Source: Streptomyces actuosus
Lineage (GTDB): Bacteria > Actinomycetota > Actinomycetes > Streptomycetales > Streptomycetaceae
NCBI RefSeq assembly: GCF_016921115.1
Contig: NZ_JAFFZS010000036.1
Span: forward strand, 1 to 64,000
Reading direction: 5' to 3'
DNA length: 64,000 nucleotides
Positions 41,965-50,531 of this stretch are shown piece by piece. Position numbers and translations under genes: made by a program. The notes beneath the pieces are model-generated. The model saw nothing but the letters and a program-made list of their open reading frames with translations, was not told the origin of the DNA and made no database searches. Every line of letters begins with the position of its first letter. The first letter of the stretch is position 1.

Positions 41965-42924
41965 TCAGCGGTCGGCGAGCCATGTGCCGTACCAGGCCAG
42001 CGTGGCGTCCAGCGCCGCCCCCAGGGGGGTGGGGGTGATGCCGAAGGCGTGCTCGAAGGCGGAGGAGTCCACGATCTGCGGCTCCGTGTGCTGGTAGAAC
42101 ATCTCGGCGTACTCGGCCATGAAGCGCTCGTCGAACGGGCCGAAGGGGCGGGGCTCCGCGAGGACGACGATCTCCAGCGGCCGGGCCACGCGCTCCTCGA
42201 TCATGCCGAAGATCTCGCGCGTGCTGACCGCCGGAGCGGTCGGCAGGTGCCACACGCGGCCGTCACCCTCCTCGCGCTCGCCCAGGGTGGCGAGGCCGGC
42301 CGCGACGTCGCCGATGTAGGTGTAGCTGTGCCGCAGGTCGATGTCGCCCAGGCCGAGCACCTGCCCGCCGGTCAGCGCGCCGGGGACGACCGCCGCTCCG
42401 AGGCTGGAGTTGAGCACGCCGGGGCCGACGAAGTCGGCGGAGCGGCCGAGGACGACCCGGGCCCGCCCCTCACGGTGGGCGGTCAGGTACCGCTCGTCGA
42501 GTTCGGCCCGCATCCGGCCCTTGGCGCTGGTGGCCTTCCACGGACTCTCCTCGGTCATCACCGCTCCCCCGGTCTCGCCGTAGGGGTAGAGGGTGTCGAG
42601 CACGACCAGGCGGGCGCCCGCGTCCGCGACCGCGCCGAGGACGGCCTCCTGGATGCGGGGCATCACCTCGACCTGGAGGTGGTAGCCGACGTTGACGCAG
42701 TGGTGGACGACGTCGGCCCCGGCTATGGCCCGGCGCGCCCCGTCCGCGGTGCTGACGTCGGCGGCACGGCGCTCGGCGCCCTCGATGTCCGGCCCGCCGG
42801 CGGTGCGGTCGACGAGGCGTACGGCGTGGCCGCGGCGCACGAGCTCACGGGCGAGCGCGGTTCCCGCCGGACCGGATCCGAGGACGGCGTGCAGGGCGCG
42901 GGGGTGTGCGGCGGCAGAGGACAT
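41965..42924 (-). CDS. NAD(P)-dependent epimerase/dehydratase-like protein
   Basis: 319 residues, extended short-chain dehydrogenase fold. The nucleotide motif is AVLGSGPAGTALARELVRRGH, a GxGxxG variant. LVVLDTLYPYGETGG has the Tyr, but the YxxxK spacing expected for SDR catalysis is not clear. The C-terminal part would hold substrate (HSYTYIGDVAAGLATLG). ATG at 42924 follows GGGAG by 7 bases. It is divergent from a TetR gene with a palindrome between. The substrate is unknown. The pair is an accessory insertion within the era-phoH cluster. Confidence 0.85.
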   Translation of the reverse strand: MSSAAAHPRALHAVLGSGPAGTALARELVRRGHAVRLVDRTAGGPDIEGAERRAADVSTADGARRAIAGADVVHHCVNVGYHLQVEVMPRIQEAVLGAVADAGARLVVLDTLYPYGETGGAVMTEESPWKATSAKGRMRAELDERYLTAHREGRARVVLGRSADFVGPGVLNSSLGAAVVPGALTGGQVLGLGDIDLRHSYTYIGDVAAGLATLGEREEGDGRVWHLPTAPAVSTREIFGMIEERVARPLEIVVLAEPRPFGPFDERFMAEYAEMFYQHTEPQIVDSSAFEHAFGITPTPLGAALDATLAWYGTWLADR

Positions 42925-43007
42925 GGCTGGACTCCCTGGGCAGATTCCCGCTCGCCCGCCACGGCGTGCCCCGCTGCGGCGAGTGAGGGTGATGATCAAT
43001 CGCTTCT

Positions 43008-43022
43008 GTTAGAGACTATAAC
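43008..43022. promoter_or_regulatory. TetR-type operator between epimerase and TetR genes
   Basis: GTTAGAGACTATAAC is a 15-base palindrome matching at 12 of 14 non-central positions, in the AT-rich part of the 177-base divergent spacer. It is the likely site of the adjacent TetR protein. Confidence 0.6.
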
Positions 43023-43101
43023 TAGAGGGATAGCGTGTAGCAACAGTGGGTGGTGCATCGTCCACTTAGGATGTGTCGCGCACAGGAGAGGGGAGACGCC
43101 C

Positions 43102-43845
43102 ATGGCCGCCGGCGCATCCGGCCCGAGAGCCCGCTACCGGGAGCAGACGCGCGCGGAGATCAAGCAGATCGCGCTCGGACAGCTCGCCGAGGGAGGGACG
43201 GCGGCCGTGGCACTGACCCGGATCGCCAAGGAGGTCGGCCTGTCCGGCCCCGCCCTGTACCGCTACTTCGACAGCCGGGACGCCCTGCTGAGCGACCTGA
43301 TCCGGGACGCCTACGCCGATCTCGGTGCCGCGGTCGACGCCGCGGCCCGCGCGTACCCCGCGGACGGGACGCGCCGGGCGCGTCTGCAGACCCTGGCGGC
43401 GGCGGTGCGCGCCTGGGCGGTGGCGGAGCCGCACCGCTACCTGCTGATCGAGGGCACACCGGTGCCGGGCTACACGGCTCCCCCCGACACCCTGGACGGT
43501 GCACGGGCGGTTCTCGGGCCGTTCCTGGCCTGCTTCGAGGGGGCGGAACCCGCGGCGGCGATGCGGCCGCTGGTGCAGCAGATGGCGCAGTGGGCGGCCG
43601 AGGACGCCGCGGTCGGCGCGTGGGCCCGCAGCGGAGTGGGCGCGGGCGGCGAGGGCACGGCCCTGGCCGGAGCCGTGCTCACCTGGACCCAGTTGCACGG
43701 GGCCGTGGGCCTGGAGGTCTCCGGGCAGTTCCGGGGCATGGGCCACGACGGAGGCACCCTGCTCACGGTCCAGATGGACGCACTCGCGGACAGCTTCGGC
43801 CTCGACCGGCCCTCGCAGCGTCCGCACCGTCCACCCGTGCTGTGA
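43102..43845 (+). CDS. TetR-family regulator (WHG-domain type)
   Basis: 247 residues. The helix-turn-helix is LTRIAKEVGLSGPALYRYFDSRDALLSDLI. The C-terminal domain with PHRYLLIEGTPVPGYTAPPDT resembles the WHG/TetR_C group. ATG at 43102 follows GGGGAG by 7 bases. It is divergent from the epimerase gene and convergent with the MmcQ-like gene. It most likely represses itself and the epimerase. Confidence 0.88.
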   Translation: MAAGASGPRARYREQTRAEIKQIALGQLAEGGTAAVALTRIAKEVGLSGPALYRYFDSRDALLSDLIRDAYADLGAAVDAAARAYPADGTRRARLQTLAAAVRAWAVAEPHRYLLIEGTPVPGYTAPPDTLDGARAVLGPFLACFEGAEPAAAMRPLVQQMAQWAAEDAAVGAWARSGVGAGGEGTALAGAVLTWTQLHGAVGLEVSGQFRGMGHDGGTLLTVQMDALADSFGLDRPSQRPHRPPVL

Positions 43846-43903
43846 CCGAACCCGCCGCGAGCGGCGTCCGCCCGCGGTCACGGCCGGTGCGGCGCCCGCC
43901 GGG

Positions 43904-44263
43904 TCAGGGGCGGTCCAAGCGGAGGCGGTCGGCGCGCGGCAGGCCGGCCACGACGAGGTCGTAGGAGTCCTCGACGAGCTCGCGGACCAGGAGATCCGGC
44001 AGGGCACCGTCGACGGTCACGGTGTTCCAGTGCCGCTTGTTCATGTGCCAGCCGGGGACGATCAGGTCCGGGTGCACCGAGCGCAGCCGGATCGCGTCCT
44101 CGGGATCGCACTTGAGGTTGACCTTCAGGGGCCGCACGCCCAGGTTCGTCAGGGCGAACATCCTGCCCTGCACCTTGAAGACCGAGGTCTCCGGGTTGAA
44201 CGGGAAGTCCTCCACGGCGGTGTCGAAGGACAGGCACAGGGCGCGCAGCTCCGTGGGGGTCAC
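43904..44263 (-). CDS. MmcQ/YjbR-family protein
   Basis: 119 residues. Typical features are LCLSFDTAVEDFPFNPETSVFKVQGRMFAL, then LKVNLKCDPEDAIRLR and HMNKRHWNTV, the conserved pattern of MmcQ/YjbR DNA-binding-like proteins. GTG start overlaps the stop of the CBS-domain gene by 4 bases (GTGA), so it is translated from the phoH-ybeY-CBS operon. The molecular role is unproven. Confidence 0.88.
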   Translation of the reverse strand: MTPTELRALCLSFDTAVEDFPFNPETSVFKVQGRMFALTNLGVRPLKVNLKCDPEDAIRLRSVHPDLIVPGWHMNKRHWNTVTVDGALPDLLVRELVEDSYDLVVAGLPRADRLRLDRP

Positions 44264-45567
44264 TCGGCGATCGCCTCCTCGTGGGGGGTCCAGGCGGGGC
44301 CGACCGGCTCGGCCAGCACTGTCACGATCTTGTTCCGGCGGCCGGCCGCGGCCTCCGCGGTCAGCCGCAGCTCCCGGCCGTCGGGCAGCTCGACCACGGA
44401 GGACGCCCCGGCGATCGGTACCCGGCCCAGGTCCTTGGCGAGGAGTCCGCCGACGGTCTCCACGTCCTCGTCGTCGTAGGCCTCCAGGCCGTACAGTTCG
44501 CCGAGGTCGCCGATGTCGAGGCGGGCGGTGACCCGGTAGCGGTCGTCGCCGAGGCTCTCCACGGGCGGCAGTTCCCGGTCGTACTCGTCGGTGATCTCGC
44601 CGACGATCTCCTCCAGGATGTCCTCGATGGTGACGATGCCCGCGGTGCCGCCGTACTCGTCGATGACGACGGCGACGTGGTTGCGCTCCTTCTGCATCTC
44701 CCGCAGCAGGTCGCCCGCGTTCTTGGTGTCGGGCACGAAGAACGCCGGCCGCATGGCCGTGGACACCAGCTCGGACTCCGCGTCCCGGCTGATGTGCGTC
44801 TTGCGGGCCAGGTCCTTCAGGTACACGATGCCGACGATGTCGTCCTCGCTCTCACCGGCGACCGGTATGCGGGAGAAACCGGAGCGCAGGGCGAGGCTGA
44901 GAGCCTGTCGGATCGTCTTGTACCGCTCGATGACGACGAGGTCGGTGCGCGGGACCATCACCTCGCGCACCAGGGTGTCGCCCAGCTCGAACACCGAGTG
45001 CACCATGCGGCGCTCCTCGGCCTCGATCAGCGACTCCTTCTCGGCGAGGTCGACCAGGGCGCGCAGTTCCGCCTCGGAGGCGAAGGGGCCGCGGCGGAAG
45101 CCCTTGCCGGGGGTGAGCGCGTTGCCGATGAGGATCAGCAGCGGCGGGACGGGGCCCATCACGCGGGCCAGCGGCAGCAGCACGTACGCCGCCGCCGTCG
45201 CGGTGTTCAGCGGGTGCTGGCGGCCGATGGTGCGCGGGGAGACGCCGACGGCGACGTACGACACCAGCACCATGACGCCGATGGCGACCAGCAGAGCCTC
45301 GGTGGTGCCGGCGAACTCCTGCAGGCAGGCGTAGGTGACCAGCGCGGCGGCGGCCATCTCGCAGGCGACGCGGACCAGCAGCGCCACGTTGAGGTAGCGG
45401 GTGGGGTCGGCGGCGACCTGGGCGAGCTTGGCGCTGCCGCGGCGCCCCGAGCGCACCGCCTCCTCGGCACGGAAGCTGGAGACACGCGCCAGGCCCGCCT
45501 CCGCGCAGGCGGCGAGCCAGGCGACCACGACCAGTGCGATCGCGCCGAGAACGATCTGCGGGCTCAT
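44260..45567 (-). CDS. CNNM/CBS-domain transmembrane protein (hemolysin C-like)
   Basis: 435 residues. The N-terminal DUF21/CNNM domain has about four membrane helices (QIVLGAIALVVVAWLAACAEAG and others). A CBS pair follows (REVMVPRTDLVVIERYKTIRQAL, AVVIDEYGGTAGIVTIEDILEEIVGEI). The C-terminal CorC_HlyC transporter-associated domain ends the protein. Family members are linked to magnesium/cobalt homeostasis. It follows ybeY after 7 bases and overlaps the MmcQ-like gene, as in the conserved actinobacterial order. Confidence 0.93.
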   Translation of the reverse strand: MSPQIVLGAIALVVVAWLAACAEAGLARVSSFRAEEAVRSGRRGSAKLAQVAADPTRYLNVALLVRVACEMAAAALVTYACLQEFAGTTEALLVAIGVMVLVSYVAVGVSPRTIGRQHPLNTATAAAYVLLPLARVMGPVPPLLILIGNALTPGKGFRRGPFASEAELRALVDLAEKESLIEAEERRMVHSVFELGDTLVREVMVPRTDLVVIERYKTIRQALSLALRSGFSRIPVAGESEDDIVGIVYLKDLARKTHISRDAESELVSTAMRPAFFVPDTKNAGDLLREMQKERNHVAVVIDEYGGTAGIVTIEDILEEIVGEITDEYDRELPPVESLGDDRYRVTARLDIGDLGELYGLEAYDDEDVETVGGLLAKDLGRVPIAGASSVVELPDGRELRLTAEAAAGRRNKIVTVLAEPVGPAWTPHEEAIAE

Positions 45568-45574
45568 GACCGGC

Positions 45575-46072
45575 CTACGAGACGGTCGGCGCCGGCGACG
45601 GGCCGGTCAGGCCCCGCTCGGCGCGCCAGCCGTCCACGATGGCCGCCTGGAGGCCGAACATCTCGGCCTTCTCGTCCGGCTCCTCGTGGTCGTAGCCCAG
45701 CAGGTGCAGCACACCGTGGACGGTGAGCAGTTGCAGCTCCTCGTCCATGGTGTGCTGCGTGGGAGCGTCGGCGCCCTGCCTGGTGGCGACCTCCGGGCAC
45801 AGCACGATGTCGCCGAGCAGGCCCTGCGGGGGCTCGTCGTCGTCCTTGGACGGCGGCCGGAGCTCGTCCATCGGGAAGGACATGACATCGGTCGGGCCGG
45901 GCAGGTCCATCCACTGCACGTGCAACTGCTCCATGGCGGCGGCGTCCACGACGATCACCGACAGCTCGGAGAGGGGGTGGATGCGCATGCGCGCGAGCGC
46001 GTAGCGGGCGATGTCGAGGATCGCCTGCTCGTCGACCTCGGTACCGGACTCGTTGTTGACGTCGATCGACAT
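45575..46072 (-). CDS. ybeY: Endoribonuclease YbeY
   Basis: 165 residues. The single zinc site is HGVLHLLGYDH, the H-x3-H-x5-H pattern. It also has the conserved start DVNNES and PTDVMSFPMDE. It acts in 16S rRNA 3' maturation and ribosome quality control. The gene starts 14 bases after the phoH stop and is followed by the CBS gene after 7 bases. The location beside phoH and era, all ribosome-maturation factors, is conserved. Confidence 0.95.
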   Translation of the reverse strand: MSIDVNNESGTEVDEQAILDIARYALARMRIHPLSELSVIVVDAAAMEQLHVQWMDLPGPTDVMSFPMDELRPPSKDDDEPPQGLLGDIVLCPEVATRQGADAPTQHTMDEELQLLTVHGVLHLLGYDHEEPDEKAEMFGLQAAIVDGWRAERGLTGPSPAPTVS

Positions 46073-46086
46073 GGTGCTGTGCTTGT

Positions 46087-47154
46087 CTACTTCCCCTTGT
46101 GCCCGGACTTCCTCCGGCCGCCCTGGTGCGTGCCGTTCTCGGTGCCGTGCGTGTTGTCGTACTTCTCGTACGCGTCGACGATACGGCCGACCAGCTTGTG
46201 CCGTACGACATCGTGGGACGAGAGCCGGGAGAAGTGCACGTCCTCGACGCCTTCCAGGATCTCCTGCACCTGCCGCAGACCGGACCTGGTGCCGCCCGGC
46301 AGGTCGACCTGCGTCACGTCACCGGTGATCACGATCTTCGAGTCGAACCCGAGGCGGGTGAGGAACATCTTCATCTGCTCGGGGCTGGTGTTCTGGGCCT
46401 CGTCGAGGATGATGAAGGCGTCGTTCAGGGTACGTCCCCGCATGTAGGCCAGCGGTGCGACCTCGATGGTCCCCGCCGCCATCAGCCGCGGGATGGAGTC
46501 CGGGTCGATCATGTCGTGCAGGGCGTCGTACAGCGGGCGCAGGTACGGGTCGATCTTCTCGTAGAGCGTGCCGGGCAGGAAGCCGAGCCGCTCGCCGGCC
46601 TCGACCGCGGGGCGGGTCAGGATGATGCGGTTGACCTGCTTGGACTGCAGCGCCTGCACGGCCTTGGCCATCGCGAGGTAGGTCTTGCCCGTGCCGGCAG
46701 GACCGATACCGAAGACGATCGTGTGCTTGTCGATCGCGTCGACGTAGCGCTTCTGGTTGAGGGTCTTGGGGCGGATCGTACGGCCGCGCGAGGACAGGAT
46801 GTTCTGCGTGAGCACCTCGGCCGGCGTCTCCGCGGAACCCTCCCCGTTCTCGCTCGCCTTGAGCATGGCGATCGAGCGTTCCACTGCGTCCTCCGTCATC
46901 GGCTGCCCGGTGCGGAGCACCAGCATCATCTCGTCGAACACGCGCTGGACGAGGGCGACTTCCGTGGGGTCGCCGACCGCGCTGATCTCGTTGCCCCGGA
47001 CATGGATGTCGGCCCCCGGGAAGGCCTTCTCGATCACGCGCAGGAGCGAGTCGCCGGAACCCAGCACGGTGACCATGGGGTGCTGGGCGGGAACGGTGAT
47101 CTGGGCTCGTGCCGGTCCCTGCGCGGGGGTGTGAGCTGTGGGTGTCTGAGTCAT
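46087..47154 (-). CDS. phoH: PhoH-like ATPase
   Basis: 355 residues. Walker A is GIGPAGTGKTYLAMA, Walker B region IILDEAQNTSPEQMKMFLTR. An N-terminal domain of about 110 residues precedes the ATPase core, and a short basic His/Lys/Gly tail (GRRKSGHKGK) ends it. The family (YbeZ) works with YbeY in RNA metabolism. It is the first gene of phoH-ybeY-CBS-MmcQ. No clear ribosome binding site is seen for the ATG at 47154; TACAGC lies 8 bases upstream. Confidence 0.94.
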   Translation of the reverse strand: MTQTPTAHTPAQGPARAQITVPAQHPMVTVLGSGDSLLRVIEKAFPGADIHVRGNEISAVGDPTEVALVQRVFDEMMLVLRTGQPMTEDAVERSIAMLKASENGEGSAETPAEVLTQNILSSRGRTIRPKTLNQKRYVDAIDKHTIVFGIGPAGTGKTYLAMAKAVQALQSKQVNRIILTRPAVEAGERLGFLPGTLYEKIDPYLRPLYDALHDMIDPDSIPRLMAAGTIEVAPLAYMRGRTLNDAFIILDEAQNTSPEQMKMFLTRLGFDSKIVITGDVTQVDLPGGTRSGLRQVQEILEGVEDVHFSRLSSHDVVRHKLVGRIVDAYEKYDNTHGTENGTHQGGRRKSGHKGK

Positions 47155-47277
47155 GGGCCGGCGCTGTAGGCCTGCGGGTCCTCCTCGTCACGGCCGCGTA
47201 GCTGAGAGCGGCCTCGCGCTGTCCAGGGTACGACGGGGGACCCGCATCCCCGTAGGACTTTTCGGTGAGGAGCGGGC

Positions 47278-48495
47278 TCAGGCCGAGTGCCGGAAGCCGA
47301 TCGTCGGCACCGCCCTGCGCAGCGGCCAGGGCCGGGCCTGCTCCTGGGGGACCAGCGCCGACAGGAAGGCGTACCGGCGCAGGGCGGCGGGGTCCTGGCG
47401 GTCCAGGGACCGCACTTCGTGCCACCACGCCGCGATCTCCGACCAGCCGGGCGCGGACAGCGAACCGCCGAACTCCTGGACGGACAGGGCCGCGGTCAGG
47501 CCCGCGAACGCCAACCGGTCGGCCAGCGGCCAGCCCGCGAGGGTGCCGGCGACGAAGCCGGCGACGAACACGTCCCCCGCCCCCGTGGGGTCCAGTGCCT
47601 CGACCGCGATCGCCGGGACCTCGGCCGTGCAGCCGGTGCGCCGGTCCACCGCGTAGGCGCCGTCCGCGCCGAGGGTGACGACGGCGAGCGGCACGTGTTC
47701 GGCCAGGGCGTGGGCGGCGGCCCTCGGGCAGTCGGCCCCGGTGTACCGCATCGCCTCCTCGGCGTTGGGCAGGAACGCCTCGCAGTGTTCGAGGTCGGCG
47801 AGCCCGGCGAGGTCCCACGCCCCGGTGTCGTCCCAGCCGACGTCGGCGAAGATGCGGGTGCCCCGGGCGGCGGCCTGGGCGATCCAGGGGGCCCGCCGGC
47901 CCGGCACCAGCGAGGCGACGGCGGCGCGGGCGCGGGGCGGGCAGTCGGGGGCCGGTTCCTCGGGGGGCGGCTCGTGGCCGTGCGAGACCATCGTGCGCTC
48001 GCCCTCGTAGGCCATGGACACGGTGACCGGGGAGTGCCAGCCGGGGACCGTGCGGGACTGTGCCAGGTCGATGCCCTCGCCCTGTTCCAGCGCGTCCCAG
48101 CAGTAGTCGCCGTAGTGGTCGTCCCCGAAGGCCGCCGCCAGCGCCGTGCGCAGGCCGAGGCGGGCGAGCGCGGTGGCCATGTTGGCCACGCCGCCCGGGC
48201 TGGACCCCATGCCCCGCGCCCAGGACTCGGTCCCGCGCACCGGTGCGGAGTCGAGCCCGGTGAAGATGATGTCGAGGAAGACCGTGCCCGTCAGGTAGAC
48301 GTCCCAGGGCGGGTCGGCGGGTGTGCGCAGGGCGGCGAGGGGATCGACCTCGGCCTGGCAGTGCGGGCCCTGGGTGATGGGCGAGGGGCCCTTTCCGATG
48401 GGCCCCCGGGCGGCGGGGCTCCTGGCCGTCCTGGGGGCGGGATCCGGTGCGGCGGGGTCCTCTCCGGTCCCCGGGGGCGAGGCGGACGCGGTCAC
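47278..48495 (-). CDS. PfkB-family carbohydrate kinase
   Basis: 405 residues. The ribokinase fold begins near residue 65 (WDVYLTGTVFLDIIFTGL), with GSSPGGVANMATALARLGL as substrate motif and DPTGAGDVFVAGFVAGTL as the C-terminal signature containing the catalytic Asp. The first ~60 residues are a Pro/Ala-rich extension. GTG at 48495 follows GGGAG. The sugar substrate is unknown. There are no sugar genes beside it. Confidence 0.9.
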   Translation of the reverse strand: MTASASPPGTGEDPAAPDPAPRTARSPAARGPIGKGPSPITQGPHCQAEVDPLAALRTPADPPWDVYLTGTVFLDIIFTGLDSAPVRGTESWARGMGSSPGGVANMATALARLGLRTALAAAFGDDHYGDYCWDALEQGEGIDLAQSRTVPGWHSPVTVSMAYEGERTMVSHGHEPPPEEPAPDCPPRARAAVASLVPGRRAPWIAQAAARGTRIFADVGWDDTGAWDLAGLADLEHCEAFLPNAEEAMRYTGADCPRAAAHALAEHVPLAVVTLGADGAYAVDRRTGCTAEVPAIAVEALDPTGAGDVFVAGFVAGTLAGWPLADRLAFAGLTAALSVQEFGGSLSAPGWSEIAAWWHEVRSLDRQDPAALRRYAFLSALVPQEQARPWPLRRAVPTIGFRHSA

Positions 48496-49197
48496 GATGC
48501 GCTCCCTGGCGTGGTGCGGATGCAGTCAGTCTGCACCACCGGGGTGGCGGAGGCCGCCCGTACCGCGGGACCCGTGGCGTCCCACGGCTCCCGGCGCGAC
48601 CGCCGGCGCCGGCCGGGGCGGGCCGACGCCGCGTGGCCGCGGTCGCGCGGCCGGCGGTCGTCGAGCCGGCGCGGGTGCGGCGACCGGCGCCGTGCGCGGC
48701 CGGGTTGGATGCCCGGGCCGGCACGGGCGGTGCGGCGACGGTGCCGTGCTCGATCACCGGGCGCCCGGCGGGCACGCCCCTCCGGCGGCCGGTGCGGCGG
48801 AACGCCGCCGGGTTCCGGCGCGACCTCCTGCGCGGTCTCCGCGCGCGGGGCGCCGTCGGGTTCCGGGCGCGGGGGTTGTGCCCGGGGGAAGGCCCCGGCG
48901 GGCGGGTCGGGGGGCCGCCTGCGCGGGCGGGGGACTGCGCCCGCGAGCCTGAGGGAGGGGCAGCCGTGCCGCTCGGTGCCGGGGCGGCGACCGGCGGCAA
49001 CCGCCCCCTCGCCGACAGAGAGACGCGCAATACCCGGTCTGGTGATCTTCAAACCCGACAGTGCGCCAGATCACACTCTTCGCGCTTCTTCTGGCATCGC
49101 GCGCTTGATACAAATTCCCCGCGCGTTCCTGTCCGTCGACGGCCTGCGCCTCTCTCCCCCTTCCGAGCCGCTTCTTTCGCATGCCCCGGGAACGCCC
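48496..49197. other. Long non-coding stretch before an MFS gene
   Basis: About 700 bases. Both strands have long open frames, but their products are Arg/Pro/Ala/Gly-rich without any recognisable fold, as expected from very GC-rich shadows. Near 49042-49084, GTGATCT and AGATCAC form a perfect 7-base inverted repeat 29 bases apart, in a less GC-rich zone that probably holds the MFS promoter. Confidence 0.45.
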
Positions 49198-50484
49198 GTG
49201 TTCGCCCCTCGTACCACTTCCTGGCCACTCGTCGCCCTTTTCACGGCCGGATACCTCGCCCCCTACCTGCTGCCGACGATCGTCGGCCGGCTGGACGCCG
49301 GACTGCCGCTGACGGCCACCCAGGCCGGCGCGGTGGGCAGCACGCTGCTGCTGGCGTCGGCGGCCGCCGGGTTCCTCCTGGCGTCCCGGACGGAGCGGAT
49401 CGGCGCACGTGCCGCCGCCCGCGCCGGGCTCGCGCTCGTCGCGCTCGGCTACGGCGGGGCCGCGCTGGCCCACGCCGTGCCCGCCGTCGTCGCGGGCGCC
49501 CTGGCGGGCGGCTTCGGCTCCGGGACGGTCACCGCCGTCGCCGCCGCCGGGATCGCCGCCCAGCGCGACCCGCACCGGGCGTCCGCGCTCGGACTGCTGT
49601 CGGTCTCCGCCGTGGCCGGTGCCGTGTATCTGGCGGTGCCGCACCTGGGGCCCGGGCACGGTCAGCCCCTCGCCGCGCTCGCGCTGGCAGCGCTCGCCGT
49701 GTGGCCGTCGACCGGCCGCCTCCCGGTGGGCCGGAGCACTGCTCCCGCCCGCCGGGAGGCGCGCCCCAGGCTCCCCCACCGGCGCCTCGGGCTCGCCCTG
49801 GCCGCCGCCCTGCCGTGCTGGTCCCTCGCCCAGAACGCGCTGTGGGGGGTCAGCGGCCGCATCGGCCTGTACCAGGCGCATCTGAGCGAGGCCGCCGTCG
49901 GTGCCGTCTTCGCCGTCGCGCTCGGCGCCGGACTGCTGGGAGTGCTGGGCGCGGGCGCGCTCGGAACGCGGTGGGGCCGGGCGGTGCCGATCGGGGCCGG
50001 CACGGCCCTGATCGCGGGCTGCGTCGCGCTCAGCGCGTCCGCCGCCGGCCTGCCGGCCTTCGCCACCGGCCAGATCGCCTGGAACGTCCTCTACCCGGTC
50101 GTGCTGTCGTACCTGATCGGACTCGCCTCGTGCCTCGACCCGCGCGGCCGGTGGGCGGTGCTCACCGGATCGGCCTCGTCGCTGGGCACGGCGGCGGGGC
50201 CGCTCGCCGGCAGTGCTCTGGCCGCGCAGGCGGGCTTCCCGGCCATGGGGGCACTTCTCGCGGCCGGGCTGCTCGTGGTCGCCCTCCCGCTGACCGCCGT
50301 GGCCCTCCACGGCCCGGGCCGGGTGGCGGTGCCGCGCACGGCGGGGGCGTCCCGCTCCCGGCTCCTGGGGCCGCACCGCCGCGGAAACGTTTCGGCGGCG
50401 GTGGCCGGCTCCACCGGCAGCCCGGTGGTGGAGATCCCGGTGGAGACGCCCGCGCCCCGCGACTACGACACGGCCGCCGCCTGA
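49198..50484 (+). CDS. MFS transporter
   Basis: 428 residues with about 12 membrane helices. Membrane segments start at SWPLVALFTAGYLAPYLLP. SRTERIGARAAARAG corresponds to the loop 2-3 motif. The second half resumes after a central loop rich in Arg/Pro. The start is uncertain: GTG 49198 gives a normal first helix but only weak GGGAA upstream. The substrate is unknown and there is no regulator next to it. A hydrophilic C-terminal tail of about 55 residues follows the last helix. Confidence 0.82.
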   Translation: MFAPRTTSWPLVALFTAGYLAPYLLPTIVGRLDAGLPLTATQAGAVGSTLLLASAAAGFLLASRTERIGARAAARAGLALVALGYGGAALAHAVPAVVAGALAGGFGSGTVTAVAAAGIAAQRDPHRASALGLLSVSAVAGAVYLAVPHLGPGHGQPLAALALAALAVWPSTGRLPVGRSTAPARREARPRLPHRRLGLALAAALPCWSLAQNALWGVSGRIGLYQAHLSEAAVGAVFAVALGAGLLGVLGAGALGTRWGRAVPIGAGTALIAGCVALSASAAGLPAFATGQIAWNVLYPVVLSYLIGLASCLDPRGRWAVLTGSASSLGTAAGPLAGSALAAQAGFPAMGALLAAGLLVVALPLTAVALHGPGRVAVPRTAGASRSRLLGPHRRGNVSAAVAGSTGSPVVEIPVETPAPRDYDTAAA

Positions 50485-50487
50485 TCC

Positions 50488-50522
50488 CCGCCGGGCCCCG
50501 AGGGCCCCTCGGGGCCCGGCGG
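50488..50522. terminator. Bidirectional terminator, MFS / deaminase
   Basis: CCGCCGGGCCCCGAG pairs perfectly with its complement, a 15-base stem with a 5-base loop. It starts 3 bases after the MFS stop and ends 9 bases from the deaminase stop. Confidence 0.8.
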
Positions 50523-50531
50523 AGGCGGGAC

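Noticed and set aside
48492..49052. 186-codon minus-strand frame upstream of the PfkB gene
   Set aside because: It begins plausibly (MKITRPGIARLSV) but soon becomes Arg/Pro-rich without fold; no ribosome binding site.
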